From: an uncultured SAR86 cluster bacterium
GTDB lineage: Bacteria > Pseudomonadota > Gammaproteobacteria > Magnimaribacterales > Magnimaribacteraceae
DNA: 64,000 nucleotides
NCBI GenBank assembly: GCA_902594545.1
Contig: CACJMO010000001.1
Span: 209,112-273,111, forward strand
Direction: 5' to 3'
Shown here: one piece after another, positions 16,859 to 26,868 of the stretch
Layout: each line of letters begins with the position of its first letter
Numbering within the stretch: the first letter of the stretch is position 1
Made by a program: the position numbers and the translations under genes
The notes under the pieces: model-generated
The model's database searches: none
Seen by the model: the letters and a program-made list of their open reading frames with translations, nothing else
Told to the model about the DNA's origin: nothing

Positions 16859-17725
16859 ATGAAAAAAAGAGTAACAATTCCTTCAACAATTTTATCAATC
16901 CTCATAGGCGTTTTGATAGCAATGGCTGGTAGTGACGGGTCGGAAACCTATAATGGAATTTCATTATTCATTATCTGTGCTTCTGTGAGTTTCGTATTGC
17001 ACTGGATAATCTTCATACCTTCTTTTGCTTTTCAAACCGAACACTACTTTGATTTAACTGGATCGATATCCTATCTAAGTGCAGTCGCTTTAGCTTTTTA
17101 CCTTAATCCCTCAGTGGATCCTAGAGACGTTTTAATAGGTTTGCTAATAGTGGTTTGGGCCGTTCGTTTAGGCTCTTTCCTGTTCATGAGAGTCAAGCAA
17201 GATGGTAAAGATGATAGGTTTACGATTATGAAGACTCAATTTCACTGGTTTCTCATGACTTGGACTCTTGGAGGACTGTGGGTATTCCTCACAATGGCTG
17301 CAGGATTGGCAGCTATTACCTCTGATACAACGCAACCATTCGGATTGATGGCATACCTTGGCCTGGCCCTTTGGATTTTTGGATTTTCTATTGAGGTGAT
17401 AGCTGATAGACAAAAAAGAGTATTCAAAAAGAATCAACAAAAAGATAAAGAGTTTATAACCTCTGGGTTGTGGGCTTGGTCTAGGCACCCAAATTATTTC
17501 GGAGAAATAACTTTGTGGATAGGTCTTACTCTAATTGCTCTTCCGGTCTTGAGTGGATGGCAGCTGGTAACGCTTATTTCTCCAGTATTTGTCTATATAT
17601 TGCTAACAAAAATTAGTGGCATCCCTTTGCTTGAAAACAGAGGTATGAAAAAATGGGGATCAGATCCTGAATACATAGATTATGTAAATAGAACCCCTGC
17701 TTTGATACTAAAGAAGCCAAAATAA
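16859..17725 (+). CDS. DUF1295 family membrane protein (steroid reductase/ICMT-like)
   Basis: A 288-residue membrane protein with about seven helices. The C-terminal motif GLWAWSRHPNYFGEITLWIG is the conserved cofactor-binding signature of the DUF1295 group, which resembles steroid 5-alpha-reductases and isoprenylcysteine methyltransferases. It may act on a lipid in the inner membrane, with NADPH or SAM as cofactor; neither can be settled here. A second, shorter DUF1295-like gene lies at 39190. The GFA-family gene follows after 18 bases. Confidence 0.82.
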   Translation: MKKRVTIPSTILSILIGVLIAMAGSDGSETYNGISLFIICASVSFVLHWIIFIPSFAFQTEHYFDLTGSISYLSAVALAFYLNPSVDPRDVLIGLLIVVWAVRLGSFLFMRVKQDGKDDRFTIMKTQFHWFLMTWTLGGLWVFLTMAAGLAAITSDTTQPFGLMAYLGLALWIFGFSIEVIADRQKRVFKKNQQKDKEFITSGLWAWSRHPNYFGEITLWIGLTLIALPVLSGWQLVTLISPVFVYILLTKISGIPLLENRGMKKWGSDPEYIDYVNRTPALILKKPK

Positions 17726-17743
17726 AACAAAATAGGAGGAATA

Positions 17744-18166
17744 ATGGATAATGAAAAACAAACCGGTAGTTGTCTTTGCGGAGTGGTAACCTATGAGTTT
17801 AATCAGTTGGAGGCCCTTTCAGCTCATCACTGTCACTGCCGCGATTGTCAAAAAATAACAGGAAGTGGCAAGGCCACAATTCTTCTTGTTCCTTCAAAGT
17901 CGTTAACTGTAAGTGGAGATCTGAAATTTTATACAGTGGAGGGTTCTGCCGGTTCTCATGTATCAAGAGGGTTTTGTTCGGAATGTGGATCTCAACTCAT
18001 ATCTTATGTTGACGAAAATCCTGATCTAAAATTTATTAAAGTTGGAAGTATTGATGATTCTTCATGGGTTTCAATAAGCTCCAATTTTTGGAGCTCCACA
18101 GCCAATCCATGGTCACCAGCCGATGATTCGGTTCACTGTTTCACACATAATCCAGACTTCGCCTAA
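17744..18166 (+). CDS. GFA family zinc protein (glutathione-dependent formaldehyde-activating enzyme-like)
   Basis: A 140-residue protein with the zinc pattern of the GFA/CENP-V family: CLCGVVTYEF, HHCHCRDCQK and RGFCSECGSQL. Family members were proposed to help glutathione react with formaldehyde; most are uncharacterised. It has one of the best ribosome sites in the window: AGGAGGAAT ends 2 bases before the ATG. It is probably in one transcript with the DUF1295 gene and zapE. Confidence 0.88.
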   Translation: MDNEKQTGSCLCGVVTYEFNQLEALSAHHCHCRDCQKITGSGKATILLVPSKSLTVSGDLKFYTVEGSAGSHVSRGFCSECGSQLISYVDENPDLKFIKVGSIDDSSWVSISSNFWSSTANPWSPADDSVHCFTHNPDFA

Positions 18167-18169
18167 AAG

Positions 18170-19225
18170 TTGAAACCTTCTGAACTTTATTCCAGCTTAG
18201 TTGAAGCTGGAAAACTCAGCTTTGACGAGGAACAGAGCAACCTATTAGCTACACTTGATGGTTTAGGTAAGTCATTAGAATCAAGCTCTAGATCCTGGTT
18301 TGGAAGAAAGAAAGTCAAAGGTTTATATATAAAAGGAGAAGTAGGTAGAGGTAAAACTCAAATGATGGACATCTTCTTTGAAACACTTGATATAGAGAAG
18401 AAAAAAAGGGTTCACTTCCATAGATTTATGAAATCACTTCATGAAGATCTGGACAAAAACTCAGGGCAAAAGGACCCTCTCAAGAAAGTTGCAAAAGATA
18501 TATCGGTTGAGACAGTTGTTCTTTGTTTTGATGAATTTTATGTAGAAGATATTGGAGATGCGATGTTGCTAGGTCGCCTTTTCAATGCTTTGTTTGAATA
18601 TCGCGTTACTCTTGTGGCTACCTCCAATACACACCCAGACAATTTATATAAAGATGGCTTGCACAGAAGCAGGTTTTTATCTGCCATAGAATCTATCAAG
18701 GAAAACTGTGAGATTTATGAATTGAATTCTTTGCAAGACTATAGACTGAGAACCCTCGAGCAATTAGAAATATTCGTAATCAGCAAAGATGATGGTATTA
18801 AAGAGCTCGATGAAAATTTCTCTGACCTTACTAATAATGAATTTATATTGGAAAAGAATATAGAGATATTAGGGAGGAAAATTAAAACCATAAAACTGGC
18901 CAAAGGGTCAGTATGGTTATCTTTCAAAGAAATCTGTGAAGGTCCAAGAAGTGCCAAAGATTACATAGAAATCTGTACTGAATTTCATACCGTGTTTGTA
19001 TCTGGTGTACCAATCTTTAATGAAATTAATAACGACTCAGCCAGGAGATTTATTGCTCTGGTTGACGAATGTTACGAAAGAAACGTCAATCTGATACTGT
19101 CCATGAAAACAGACCTAAATAATATCTATAGCGGAGAAAGCCTTAAAGAGCCCTTTAAAAGGACAATCAGTAGATTGGAAGAAATGAGGTCCAGAGAGTA
19201 TCTATCCAGACCTCATCTAATTTAG
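18170..19225 (+). CDS. zapE: Cell division protein ZapE (AFG1-type ATPase)
   Basis: AAA+-related ATPase of the AFG1/ZapE family, which affects Z-ring constriction in gammaproteobacteria. The 351-residue protein has Walker A IKGEVGRGKTQMMD, the motif RVHFHRFMKSLHEDL, Walker B LCFDEFYVEDIGDAM and sensor TSNTHPDNLYKDGLHRSRFL. The start is TTG at 18170, 3 bases after the previous stop, matching the normal N-terminus. Its stop directly abuts the stop of the convergent ABM gene. Confidence 0.92.
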   Translation: MKPSELYSSLVEAGKLSFDEEQSNLLATLDGLGKSLESSSRSWFGRKKVKGLYIKGEVGRGKTQMMDIFFETLDIEKKKRVHFHRFMKSLHEDLDKNSGQKDPLKKVAKDISVETVVLCFDEFYVEDIGDAMLLGRLFNALFEYRVTLVATSNTHPDNLYKDGLHRSRFLSAIESIKENCEIYELNSLQDYRLRTLEQLEIFVISKDDGIKELDENFSDLTNNEFILEKNIEILGRKIKTIKLAKGSVWLSFKEICEGPRSAKDYIEICTEFHTVFVSGVPIFNEINNDSARRFIALVDECYERNVNLILSMKTDLNNIYSGESLKEPFKRTISRLEEMRSREYLSRPHLI

Positions 19226-19507
19226 TTAAACCGCTTGTAATATCTTAACCTCAGGCGCTCCTCCCATAAAAGGTGCCATTTGCGCTCCGAGCTCTCTAAA
19301 ATAATCTGTCTTTCCATGAGCTTCGTGAGCAGCTTGATCTTTATATCTCTCCAAGAAAACATAAGTCGTCTCATCTTGCTTATATAAATCATAGTAAACA
19401 ACACCATCTTCATTGGCGTTTACTTTCTCAACAAGTTGAGAGGCTACGGCTTCAAAATCAGCTCCGGACCCTTCCTTTATTTTTAAAGTTGCTACAATTC
19501 CTATCAT
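19226..19507 (-). CDS. Antibiotic biosynthesis monooxygenase (ABM) domain protein
   Basis: A 93-residue single-domain protein of the dimeric alpha/beta barrel type. It begins MIGIVATLKIKEGSG, with YYDLYKQDETTYVFLERYKD in the middle and HGKTDYF in the loop, the usual ABM/YgiN pattern. Relatives act as quinol or heme monooxygenases, or only bind small molecules. There is no clear catalytic residue to choose between these. An FAD-dependent reductase is divergent from it at 19585, a possible but unproven partner. Confidence 0.88.
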   Translation of the reverse strand: MIGIVATLKIKEGSGADFEAVASQLVEKVNANEDGVVYYDLYKQDETTYVFLERYKDQAAHEAHGKTDYFRELGAQMAPFMGGAPEVKILQAV

Positions 19508-19584
19508 TTTTTTTCTCCCTTATTTTGAAATTAGTTGTAGACTTTAGTTAGTTTCAAAAAAATAATCGAGAACTATTTTTAGGT

Positions 19585-20799
19585 ATGGAAAGCTTAGTCA
19601 TTATTGGTGCAGGACAATCCGCAGTTCAATGCGTTACGTCTTTAAAAAAAGAAGGTTATGAGGGCTCAATTACACTGATTGGAGAAGAAGAACATCTTCC
19701 CTATCAGCGCCCTCCTCTTTCAAAGGGCTTTCTTGAAGATTCAGTTGCCAAAGAAAGACTATATTTCAAAAAACTAGATTATTTTATTGAGAATAAAGTG
19801 CAGCTCAAACTAGGCGCTTCAGCTAACCAAGTGAATGTAGCTTCGAAAGAAGTAATTTTGTCTGATGACTCAAAATTAAACTTTGATAAGTTGGTTTTTG
19901 CCACGGGTAGTAGAGTAAGAAAACTCGATTTCCCTGGAAAAGACCTCTCGTCAATATACTACTTAAGAGGATTGGATGATGCCGAAGAGATAAAAAATGA
20001 TCTAGAAATCAGCAAAAACCTGGTCATCATAGGTGCTGGATATATTGGCCTCGAAGTAGCCGCTGTAGCATCACAAAAAGGTATATCCGTTACTGTCTTA
20101 GAAATGGCCGATAGGGTTATGAATCGAACAGTTGATAAACAAATTTCTGAGTACTATCGCAAACTTCATGAAGAACATGGGGTAAATTTCAAATTTAATT
20201 CTAGCTTGGAGGCTATCAAGGGAGGAGAAAAGGCGGATGTTGTAATTTGTTCAGATGGGTCTGAAATAAAAGCTGATATGGTTGTAATTGGAGCAGGTAT
20301 TATTCCTAACTACGAACTAGCAGAGCAGTCAGGAGTTAGTTGCGATAATGGTATAAGCGTTAATGAATTTGGGCAAACTAACATAAAAGATATTTTTGCA
20401 TGTGGTGACTGTACTAATCACCCAAATAAATTACTTGAAATGCAACTTAGATTGGAATCGGTTCACAATGCCATGGAACAATCAAAGACGGTAGCCTCTA
20501 CAATTCTTGGTAGGCCTATAGAATATAATCAAGTGCCATGGTTTTGGTCAGATCAATATGATCACAAGCTTCAGATAGTCGGGCTATCCGGTAAGCACAA
20601 TCAGGTCGTCATGCGAGGAAATCTTGAAGACAAGAAATTTATGCTCTTTTACATGCTTGATGACGAACTTATTGCTGTTGATGCAGTCAATAATTCAAAA
20701 GAATTTTTAATTTGTAGAAAGCTAGTAGCAAATAAAGTTACAATAAAACCTGAAATGATTTCCGATACCGAGACAAATTTAAACGATTTAATTGCATGA
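19585..20799 (+). CDS. FAD-dependent ferredoxin reductase-like oxidoreductase
   Basis: A 404-residue flavoprotein of the rhodocoxin/putidaredoxin-reductase group. The FAD motif is VIIGAGQSAVQC, followed by the conserved YQRPPLSKGFL. The NAD(P)H motif is LVIIGAGYIGLEVA, and the second FAD motif with the Asp is IFACGDCTNHPN. Relatives pass electrons from NAD(P)H to a [2Fe-2S] ferredoxin for a P450 or oxygenase; no ferredoxin or P450 gene is in the window. The stop overlaps the hspQ start (ATGA). Confidence 0.88.
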   Translation: MESLVIIGAGQSAVQCVTSLKKEGYEGSITLIGEEEHLPYQRPPLSKGFLEDSVAKERLYFKKLDYFIENKVQLKLGASANQVNVASKEVILSDDSKLNFDKLVFATGSRVRKLDFPGKDLSSIYYLRGLDDAEEIKNDLEISKNLVIIGAGYIGLEVAAVASQKGISVTVLEMADRVMNRTVDKQISEYYRKLHEEHGVNFKFNSSLEAIKGGEKADVVICSDGSEIKADMVVIGAGIIPNYELAEQSGVSCDNGISVNEFGQTNIKDIFACGDCTNHPNKLLEMQLRLESVHNAMEQSKTVASTILGRPIEYNQVPWFWSDQYDHKLQIVGLSGKHNQVVMRGNLEDKKFMLFYMLDDELIAVDAVNNSKEFLICRKLVANKVTIKPEMISDTETNLNDLIA

Positions 20800-21128
20800 A
20801 AAAAACAGTAAATACCGAGTACTCCCTAGGACAAGTTGTTAAACATAAATACCTTGATTTCAGAGGTGTAATTTATGATGTTGATCCAGAGTTCAACAAT
20901 ACAGAAGAATGGTACCAGTCTATTCCAGCAGCAATCAGGCCAAAAAAAGATCAGCCCTTTTATCATGTGTTTGCAGAAAATGATCAGGTCTTTTATTCGG
21001 CCTATGTTTCACAGCAGAACCTTGCAATAGATGATAGCCAGATCCCAGTAGAACATCCAGATGTGCCTGTTTTTTTTGGAGGGTTTGACGGTAAATCTTA
21101 TGAGATTCTAGAGCACAGCAAGAATTGA
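20796..21128 (+). CDS. hspQ: Heat shock protein HspQ
   Basis: A 110-residue YccV-like protein. SLGQVVKHKYLDFRGVIYDVDPEF at the N-terminus, the QPFYHVFAEND segment and YVSQQNLAIDD in the middle match HspQ, which binds hemimethylated DNA in vitro and modulates Lon-dependent proteolysis in E. coli. The C-terminal third differs from the enterobacterial protein and is closer to the alphaproteobacterial type as I remember it. It overlaps the upstream reductase by 4 bases, an unusual partner for this gene. Confidence 0.85.
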   Translation: MKKTVNTEYSLGQVVKHKYLDFRGVIYDVDPEFNNTEEWYQSIPAAIRPKKDQPFYHVFAENDQVFYSAYVSQQNLAIDDSQIPVEHPDVPVFFGGFDGKSYEILEHSKN

Positions 21129-21132
21129 GCCT

Positions 21133-22326
21133 CTATCCCTGTGTGTAGGCGAGACCTACACAGCAAGAAAAAACTTCCATAGCAGCTTCTAGTTCTTCAA
21201 GACTGCATGCAGTTGGAGCTAGCCTAATGTATTTGTCATCCTCATCGACTCCGTAAGGATGTGTTGAGCCAGCAGGTGTAAGCTTAAGGCCAAGCTCAGA
21301 AGCATAGGAAATTATCTTTCTTGCCAAACCCTTTTCAGATTCAAAAAGAACAAAATAACCCCCTTTTGGACTGGTCCAAGATCCCAACCCCAAAGATTTG
21401 AGTTGTCTTTCAACCAATTCAAATTTAGGTCTAATAATTTCAGCATGAAGTTTCATGTGTTCCATCAAATCATTTTCTTGAAAGAATCTCACATGTTTAG
21501 CTTGGTTGAGTTTATCCGGTCCTATCATTAAGGCTGAATAGAAAGGTAAAAATAACGCTTGATTTGCCTTAGACATTGCAATAAATCCTATCCCCGCTCC
21601 AGCAAAAGTGATTTTTGAAGTTGAACCAAATTCCACTACGCAATCCTCATGGCCTCTTTTAAATGCAATATCAAAAATATCATCTAGGGGAAGTTGATCT
21701 GATAGGTCGTGAACAGCGTATGCATTGTCCCAGAAAATAACACTCTTGTTATCGGATTTTCCAAAAATATCTAATAATCCCTCCATATTTTTTTTGCTAT
21801 AAACCTCTCCAGTAGGATTGGAATACTTGGGGACACACCATATGCCTCTTATGGATTTATCTTCGTCCACAAGTCTTTTAACTTCCTCGAGATTAGGGCC
21901 TTCTCCAGTTAATGGAACAGGAATCATGTTAATGCCGAAAGTTTCACAAAGCTTAAAATGTCGATCATAGCCAGGAACTGGGCATAAAACTGAAACACGC
22001 TCTTGGGCTCCCCAAGGCCCTGCTCCATTGCCTTCAACTAATAAGAAAGATAAGTATTGGGACATAAGAGAAAGACTGCTATTACCTCCGGCCCATACAA
22101 GATCTTCTGTACAACCCAAAATCTGCGAGCCTAATTTTCTACATGAAGCTAAACCGGTAATTTCACCATAATTTCTTAAATCTAAACCGTCTTTATCTAA
22201 GTTCTTGACCATTAATTCTCCCATGGCATTTGATAAATCTAACTGAGCTGAAGAGGGCTTTCCTCGAGTGAGATCTAAAGAGAGATTTTTTGACTTTAAT
22301 TCTTCAAACTTTGCTGAATATTCCAT
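21133..22326 (-). CDS. PLP-dependent aminotransferase (aspartate aminotransferase class Ic type)
   Basis: A 397-residue fold-type I PLP enzyme. LTRGKPSSAQLDLS near the start, NPTGEVYSKKNMEG, the Asp-x-Ala-Tyr of WDNAYAVHDL, and the PLP Lys in FGSTSKITFAGAG are seen. This set fits the Corynebacterium AspT-like family (Pfam Asp_aminotransf), often mis-annotated as a MocR or alanine-glyoxylate enzyme. It would make aspartate from oxaloacetate and glutamate. It stands alone, divergent from gcvT across a 217-base spacer. Confidence 0.85.
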   Translation of the reverse strand: MEYSAKFEELKSKNLSLDLTRGKPSSAQLDLSNAMGELMVKNLDKDGLDLRNYGEITGLASCRKLGSQILGCTEDLVWAGGNSSLSLMSQYLSFLLVEGNGAGPWGAQERVSVLCPVPGYDRHFKLCETFGINMIPVPLTGEGPNLEEVKRLVDEDKSIRGIWCVPKYSNPTGEVYSKKNMEGLLDIFGKSDNKSVIFWDNAYAVHDLSDQLPLDDIFDIAFKRGHEDCVVEFGSTSKITFAGAGIGFIAMSKANQALFLPFYSALMIGPDKLNQAKHVRFFQENDLMEHMKLHAEIIRPKFELVERQLKSLGLGSWTSPKGGYFVLFESEKGLARKIISYASELGLKLTPAGSTHPYGVDEDDKYIRLAPTACSLEELEAAMEVFSCCVGLAYTQG

Positions 22327-22459
22327 TGAACTTAAGGGTTAAAAAAGAACGTGATATTACCATCGAGAGCAAACGATAGAAATATATAAATACTGTTCAA
22401 TTTTTATACAATTTTATTTCAGACACTTAACAAAGGCATTTATAAATCAGTCAACATAC

Positions 22460-22482
22460 TTATCCACAATTCCAGTGGATAA
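22460..22482. promoter_or_regulatory. Inverted repeat with a perfect DnaA box upstream of gcvT
   Basis: TTATCCACA at 22460-22468 is the consensus DnaA box on the plus strand. An 8-base inverted copy GTGGATAA lies at 22475-22482, leaving 7 bases between the arms. It lies in the 217-base spacer between the aminotransferase (minus) and gcvT (plus), which otherwise shows only AT-rich promoter-like sequence. It could be a paired DnaA site or the operator of an unidentified dimeric regulator. Confidence 0.45.
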
Positions 22483-22543
22483 CTTAGGAAAGCGAAGACA
22501 TTAATTTCAAGAAATAGTACAATTCTGATTTAACAAAATTCAT

Positions 22544-23641
22544 TTGAACAAAAGAACCTCTCTATACCAAGCTCACGTCGAACTGAATGCCAAAATGGTA
22601 GACTTTCATGGCTGGTCTATGCCCATAAACTATGGCTCACAAATTACAGAACACAATGAGGTAAGAGAGAGCTGTGGCATATTTGATGTCTCTCATATGA
22701 CCATTCTTGATTTTCATGGAGAAGACTCGGAGTTATTTATACGTAAATTGATTGCAAATGATGTTAAGAAGTTAAAACAAAATTTCGAAGGGCTATATTC
22801 TGCAATGCTAAACGACAATGGAGGAGTCATAGACGATTTGATTGCATATCGATTGGAATCTGGATACAGACTTGTAGTGAACTGTGCAACAAGAGGTGAA
22901 GATCTCAAGTGGATTTCAACTAAAGTGAAAGATTACGAGGTTGAAATGATAGAAAGAGATGATCTCTCTATGGTGGCAATACAAGGACCTAAGTCATCTG
23001 AAGTCCTTTCAAAGTGTCCTGCTCCAATTGTTAGGGCCCTAGAATCAAAAAAGAAGCAGCAAGGGGTTTTTGGCAACAATATGTTTGCAACTAAAACGGG
23101 ATATACAGGTGAAATAGGCTTTGAAGTCATATTGCCTCATGATCAAGCAATTAATCTTTGGAAAAATGCTGTAGAAGCTGGAGCTGCACCAATCGGTCTA
23201 GGTGCCAGAGACACACTGAGATTAGAGGCTGGAATGAATTTATATGGTTTTGAAATGAATGAATCTATTTCACCCTACGAATGCAATATGTCATGGACAG
23301 TAGATTTAAAAGATGAGAAAAGAAGTTTCTTTGGTAAAGAAAGCCTATTAAAACAAGCTTCTGAAGAGCAGCATCAGGAACTGGTTGGATTAATACTAGA
23401 GGATAGAACCATACTTAGACAAGGTCAAAAACTTCAGTTTGAGAGTTCTGCTGACTTAGAAGGCATAGTTACAAGCGGAACCTATTCTCCTACTCTAAAA
23501 AAACCGATTGCCTTAGCAAGAATTCCTAAAACAACTGAACAAATTTGCTTTGCAGAGGTGAGAGGTAAGAAGGTTTTTGCTAAAATTGGTACGCCCAGAT
23601 TTATTAAAGAAGGACAATTTATATTTAAGGAAAAAACATGA
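22544..23641 (+). CDS. gcvT: Glycine cleavage system T protein (aminomethyltransferase)
   Basis: Transfers the methylene of the H-protein-bound aminomethyl group to tetrahydrofolate and releases ammonia. The 365-residue protein has the N-terminal HVELNAKMVDFHGWSMPINYG, the FDVSHM motif, and TGYTGEIGFEV and LGARDTLRLEAGMNLYG of the folate site with the catalytic Asp. It starts with TTG at 22544, which aligns with the family start. gcvH overlaps its end by 4 bases. I see no glycine riboswitch in the leader. Confidence 0.96.
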   Translation: MNKRTSLYQAHVELNAKMVDFHGWSMPINYGSQITEHNEVRESCGIFDVSHMTILDFHGEDSELFIRKLIANDVKKLKQNFEGLYSAMLNDNGGVIDDLIAYRLESGYRLVVNCATRGEDLKWISTKVKDYEVEMIERDDLSMVAIQGPKSSEVLSKCPAPIVRALESKKKQQGVFGNNMFATKTGYTGEIGFEVILPHDQAINLWKNAVEAGAAPIGLGARDTLRLEAGMNLYGFEMNESISPYECNMSWTVDLKDEKRSFFGKESLLKQASEEQHQELVGLILEDRTILRQGQKLQFESSADLEGIVTSGTYSPTLKKPIALARIPKTTEQICFAEVRGKKVFAKIGTPRFIKEGQFIFKEKT

Positions 23642-24021
23642 GCATCACTAATGAGATCAGATACCTGGCTAGTCACGAATGGGGCAGAATTGATGACGAA
23701 GGCATCCTTACTGTAGGAATAAGCGATCATGCTCAAGATCTCTTGGGAGATATTGTTTTCGTCGAGTTGCCAGATATTGGAAAAACTCTGGAGGCTGAGG
23801 AAGAATCAGCAATAGTGGAATCTGTTAAAGCAGCTTCCGATGTTTATTCGCCTCTATCTGGTGAAGTCATTGAAGTAAATGAAAAACTTCTTGATGAACC
23901 AGAAATAGTTAATGACTCTCCCTATGAAGAGGGTTGGTTCTTCAAGATAAGACTGGATGGTAGTTCTGAATTTGAAAATCTTATGACGGAAGAAGAGTAT
24001 ACAAACTCTTGCGAGGAGTAA
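23638..24021 (+). CDS. gcvH: Glycine cleavage system H protein
   Basis: Lipoyl carrier protein of 127 residues. The lipoylation site is the Lys in [17 protein letters not shown], preceded by [21 protein letters not shown] at the N-terminus and [10 protein letters not shown] near the C-terminus are normal. Lipoate would be attached by the LipB/LipA products encoded at 55962-57532. Overlaps on both sides (4 bases with gcvT; gcvP begins at or inside its end) indicate one operon. Confidence 0.96.
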   Translation: MSITNEIRYLASHEWGRIDDEGILTVGISDHAQDLLGDIVFVELPDIGKTLEAEEESAIVESVKAASDVYSPLSGEVIEVNEKLLDEPEIVNDSPYEEGWFFKIRLDGSSEFENLMTEEEYTNSCEE

Positions 24022-24035
24022 TTCCAAGAAAAGCT

Positions 24036-26864
24036 TTGACTAATCTAAAAAAAAATAACCTTTTTTCTAAAAGACACATAGGAACAAATCCTAATGATAG
24101 GGAGCATATGCTTGAATCTATTGGATTTAGCACAATGGACGAGTTTATTGATGCTGTTGTACCGACAAATATCTTAAAAAGAGACAATATTGAAATAGGT
24201 GAAGAAAGAACTGAAGAAGAAGTACTTGTTGAGCTCAAAAAAATTGCTTTAAAAAATAAAGTATATAAAAGTTTCATAGGCCAAGGTCACTACAATACCC
24301 ATACACCAAAGGTCATACTGAGAAATGTATTTGAAAATCCAGGCTGGTATACATCCTATACACCCTATCAGCCTGAAATATCTCAGGGCAGACTTGAAGC
24401 TTTAATAAACTTTCAGACCATGGTCAGTGACTTAACTGGCATGGAGCTTTCGAATGCTTCTCTTTTAGATGAGGCAACTGCAGCAGCAGAAGCTATGACT
24501 TTGGCAAAAAGAGCCAGCAAGAACACTTCTGATAATTTTTATGTTGATGAAAATAGTTTTGAAAATACTATCAATGTTTTATTAACTCGAGCAAAACCTC
24601 TTGGTATAAATATCAAAGTTGGCCCATTAGATAGAGCTACTGAAGAAGACTGTTATGGAGTTTTCATACAAAACCCAGGATCAGATGGATTGATCAAGGA
24701 CTATTCCTCCTTGGTAAAATCTTTACACGAAAAGAATGGTATTGCTGTATTCGCCAGTGACTTGTTAGCTCTAACATTGACTAAGCCTCCTGGAGAGATG
24801 GGGGCCGATATAGTCATAGGATCTTCTCAAAGATTCGGGGTTCCATTAGGGTGTGGAGGACCGCATGCAGCCTTTATGTCTGTTAAGGATGATCTCAAGA
24901 GATCTCTTCCAGGGAGGATAGTGGGAGCATCAGTAGATAGTTCGGGTGATCTTGCCTACAGACTGGCGCTTCAGACTAGAGAGCAACATATTAGACGGGA
25001 GAAGGCAACCAGCAACATTTGTACAGCACAAGCACTTTTGGCAATAATGGCTGGCTTCTATGCTGTCTACCATGGGAAGGAAGGTCTTTGTGAAATTGCA
25101 AAAAAGATCAATATGCTTACCTGCAATTTGAAAGAAAACCTTACTCAAGCAGGTTTTGATGTACTGAACGAAAATTTCTTCGACACGCTTGTAATTAAAA
25201 CGAATGAACACACCCAACAGATTCATAAAAGAGCTCTGGATCATCAAATCAACCTAAGGGTTATAGATTCTGAAAACATAGGAGTTTCTTTAGATGAAAC
25301 CACTACTGTTGAAGACCTGCAGATTTTGTTAAACATATTCACAGATTCAAATGCAATACTCAAGATAGCAGAATACTCTTCCATACCAGAAAATCTAATC
25401 AGAAAAACTGACTTTCTTCACCACCCCATCTTTAATGAATTTCATACTGAAACTGAAATGTTGAGATACATTCGCAGGTTATCTGATAAAGATATAGCTC
25501 TAGACAGGGCTATGATACCTTTAGGCTCTTGTACAATGAAGCTAAATGCAACTTCAGAAATGATACCTGTAAGTTGGCCTGAATTTTCCAACATCCATCC
25601 TTTTGCCCCCAAAGATCAGCTCTCTGGTTATTCACAACTGGTTCAAGAAATGGAAGAAATGTTAGCAAATCTTACTGGGTACAGTGCCATTTCTTTGCAA
25701 CCTAATGCTGGATCTCAAGGAGAATATGCAGGTCTTTTAGCCATAGATGCATTTCATAAAAAGAATGGTAGAGAAAATAGAGACATTTGCCTAATTCCAA
25801 AATCAGCTCATGGAACAAATCCTGCTTCAGCTCAAATGGTGGGTTTGAAAGTTGTTCCAATCGAGTGTGATCAGGATGGGAATATAGATATAGAGGATCT
25901 AAAAGAGAAGGCTTCAAAACACTCAGAGAATCTTTCATCTTTAATGATAACTTATCCCTCTACACACGGTGTATTTGAAACATCTGTAACAGAAGTTTGC
26001 GAAATCATACATTCTCATGGAGGTTTTGTTTATATTGATGGTGCTAACTTTAATGCTATGGTTGGGCTTTGTTTTCCAGGTTCTTTTGGAGGAGATGTTT
26101 CTCACTTAAATCTCCACAAAACGTTTTGTATTCCTCATGGTGGGGGCGGCCCGGGCATTGGGCCAATAGGTGTAGTAGAAGAACTGAAAGACTTTATGCC
26201 ATCTACTCACGAAGAAGCAAAAGCTGTGGGACCAGTATCAGGAACGGATTGGGGCAGTGCCAGCATACTTCCTATAAGCTGGATGTACATAAAAATGATG
26301 GGAACAAAAGGCCTCATTCAAGCCACTCAAAATGCCATTCTTAATACAAATTACATTGCATCTAAACTAAAGGATCATTATGACATCTTATATAAGGGAG
26401 AAAACGGACTTGTGGCCCATGAATGCATAATAGATATTAGGCCGTTAAAAGAAACTGCAGGAGTAGAAGTAGAAGATGTTGCAAAGAGACTTATTGATTA
26501 CGGTTTTCATGCTCCAACTATGTCTTGGCCTGTAGCTGGAACATTGATGATAGAGCCTACTGAATCTGAATCTTTGAAGGAACTTGATAGATTCTGCGAA
26601 GCAATGATATCTATTAGAGAAGAAATAGCAGAAATTGAAAATAATGAAGCTCCAAGAGAAGACAATCTCTTAAAAAATTCACCACACACAGCTAAAAAAC
26701 TAATTTCAGACTCTTGGGAGCATTCATACGACAGAGTTAAAGCAGGTTATCCCGTAGAAGGTTTATATGAAAGCAAATACTGGCCACCTGTAGGCCGAGT
26801 GGATAACGTCTATGGAGACAGAAACTTAGTTTGCAGTTGTCCTTCTATGGAAGACTACGAATAA
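24036..26864 (+). CDS. gcvP: Glycine dehydrogenase (decarboxylating), fused P protein
   Basis: PLP-dependent decarboxylase of the glycine cleavage system, in the long fused form (about 942 residues) rather than split gcvPA/gcv[11 protein letters not shown] is the conserved N-terminus. The PLP Lys is about residue 695 in [17 protein letters not shown]. The frame is open from a TTG at 24009 inside gcvH. I prefer the TTG at 24036, which gives the family N-terminal length, but the GAGGAG at 24013-24018 is too far upstream of it to be ideal, so the true start is uncertain. Confidence 0.94.
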   Translation: MTNLKKNNLFSKRHIGTNPNDREHMLESIGFSTMDEFIDAVVPTNILKRDNIEIGEERTEEEVLVELKKIALKNKVYKSFIGQGHYNTHTPKVILRNVFENPGWYTSYTPYQPEISQGRLEALINFQTMVSDLTGMELSNASLLDEATAAAEAMTLAKRASKNTSDNFYVDENSFENTINVLLTRAKPLGINIKVGPLDRATEEDCYGVFIQNPGSDGLIKDYSSLVKSLHEKNGIAVFASDLLALTLTKPPGEMGADIVIGSSQRFGVPLGCGGPHAAFMSVKDDLKRSLPGRIVGASVDSSGDLAYRLALQTREQHIRREKATSNICTAQALLAIMAGFYAVYHGKEGLCEIAKKINMLTCNLKENLTQAGFDVLNENFFDTLVIKTNEHTQQIHKRALDHQINLRVIDSENIGVSLDETTTVEDLQILLNIFTDSNAILKIAEYSSIPENLIRKTDFLHHPIFNEFHTETEMLRYIRRLSDKDIALDRAMIPLGSCTMKLNATSEMIPVSWPEFSNIHPFAPKDQLSGYSQLVQEMEEMLANLTGYSAISLQPNAGSQGEYAGLLAIDAFHKKNGRENRDICLIPKSAHGTNPASAQMVGLKVVPIECDQDGNIDIEDLKEKASKHSENLSSLMITYPSTHGVFETSVTEVCEIIHSHGGFVYIDGANFNAMVGLCFPGSFGGDVSHLNLHKTFCIPHGGGGPGIGPIGVVEELKDFMPSTHEEAKAVGPVSGTDWGSASILPISWMYIKMMGTKGLIQATQNAILNTNYIASKLKDHYDILYKGENGLVAHECIIDIRPLKETAGVEVEDVAKRLIDYGFHAPTMSWPVAGTLMIEPTESESLKELDRFCEAMISIREEIAEIENNEAPREDNLLKNSPHTAKKLISDSWEHSYDRVKAGYPVEGLYESKYWPPVGRVDNVYGDRNLVCSCPSMEDYE

Positions 26865-26868
26865 CAAG

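Noticed and set aside
22327-22543. Possible glycine riboswitch ahead of gcvT
   Set aside because: The spacer lacks the conserved purine-rich tandem aptamer elements; it is AT-rich with only the DnaA-like inverted repeat.
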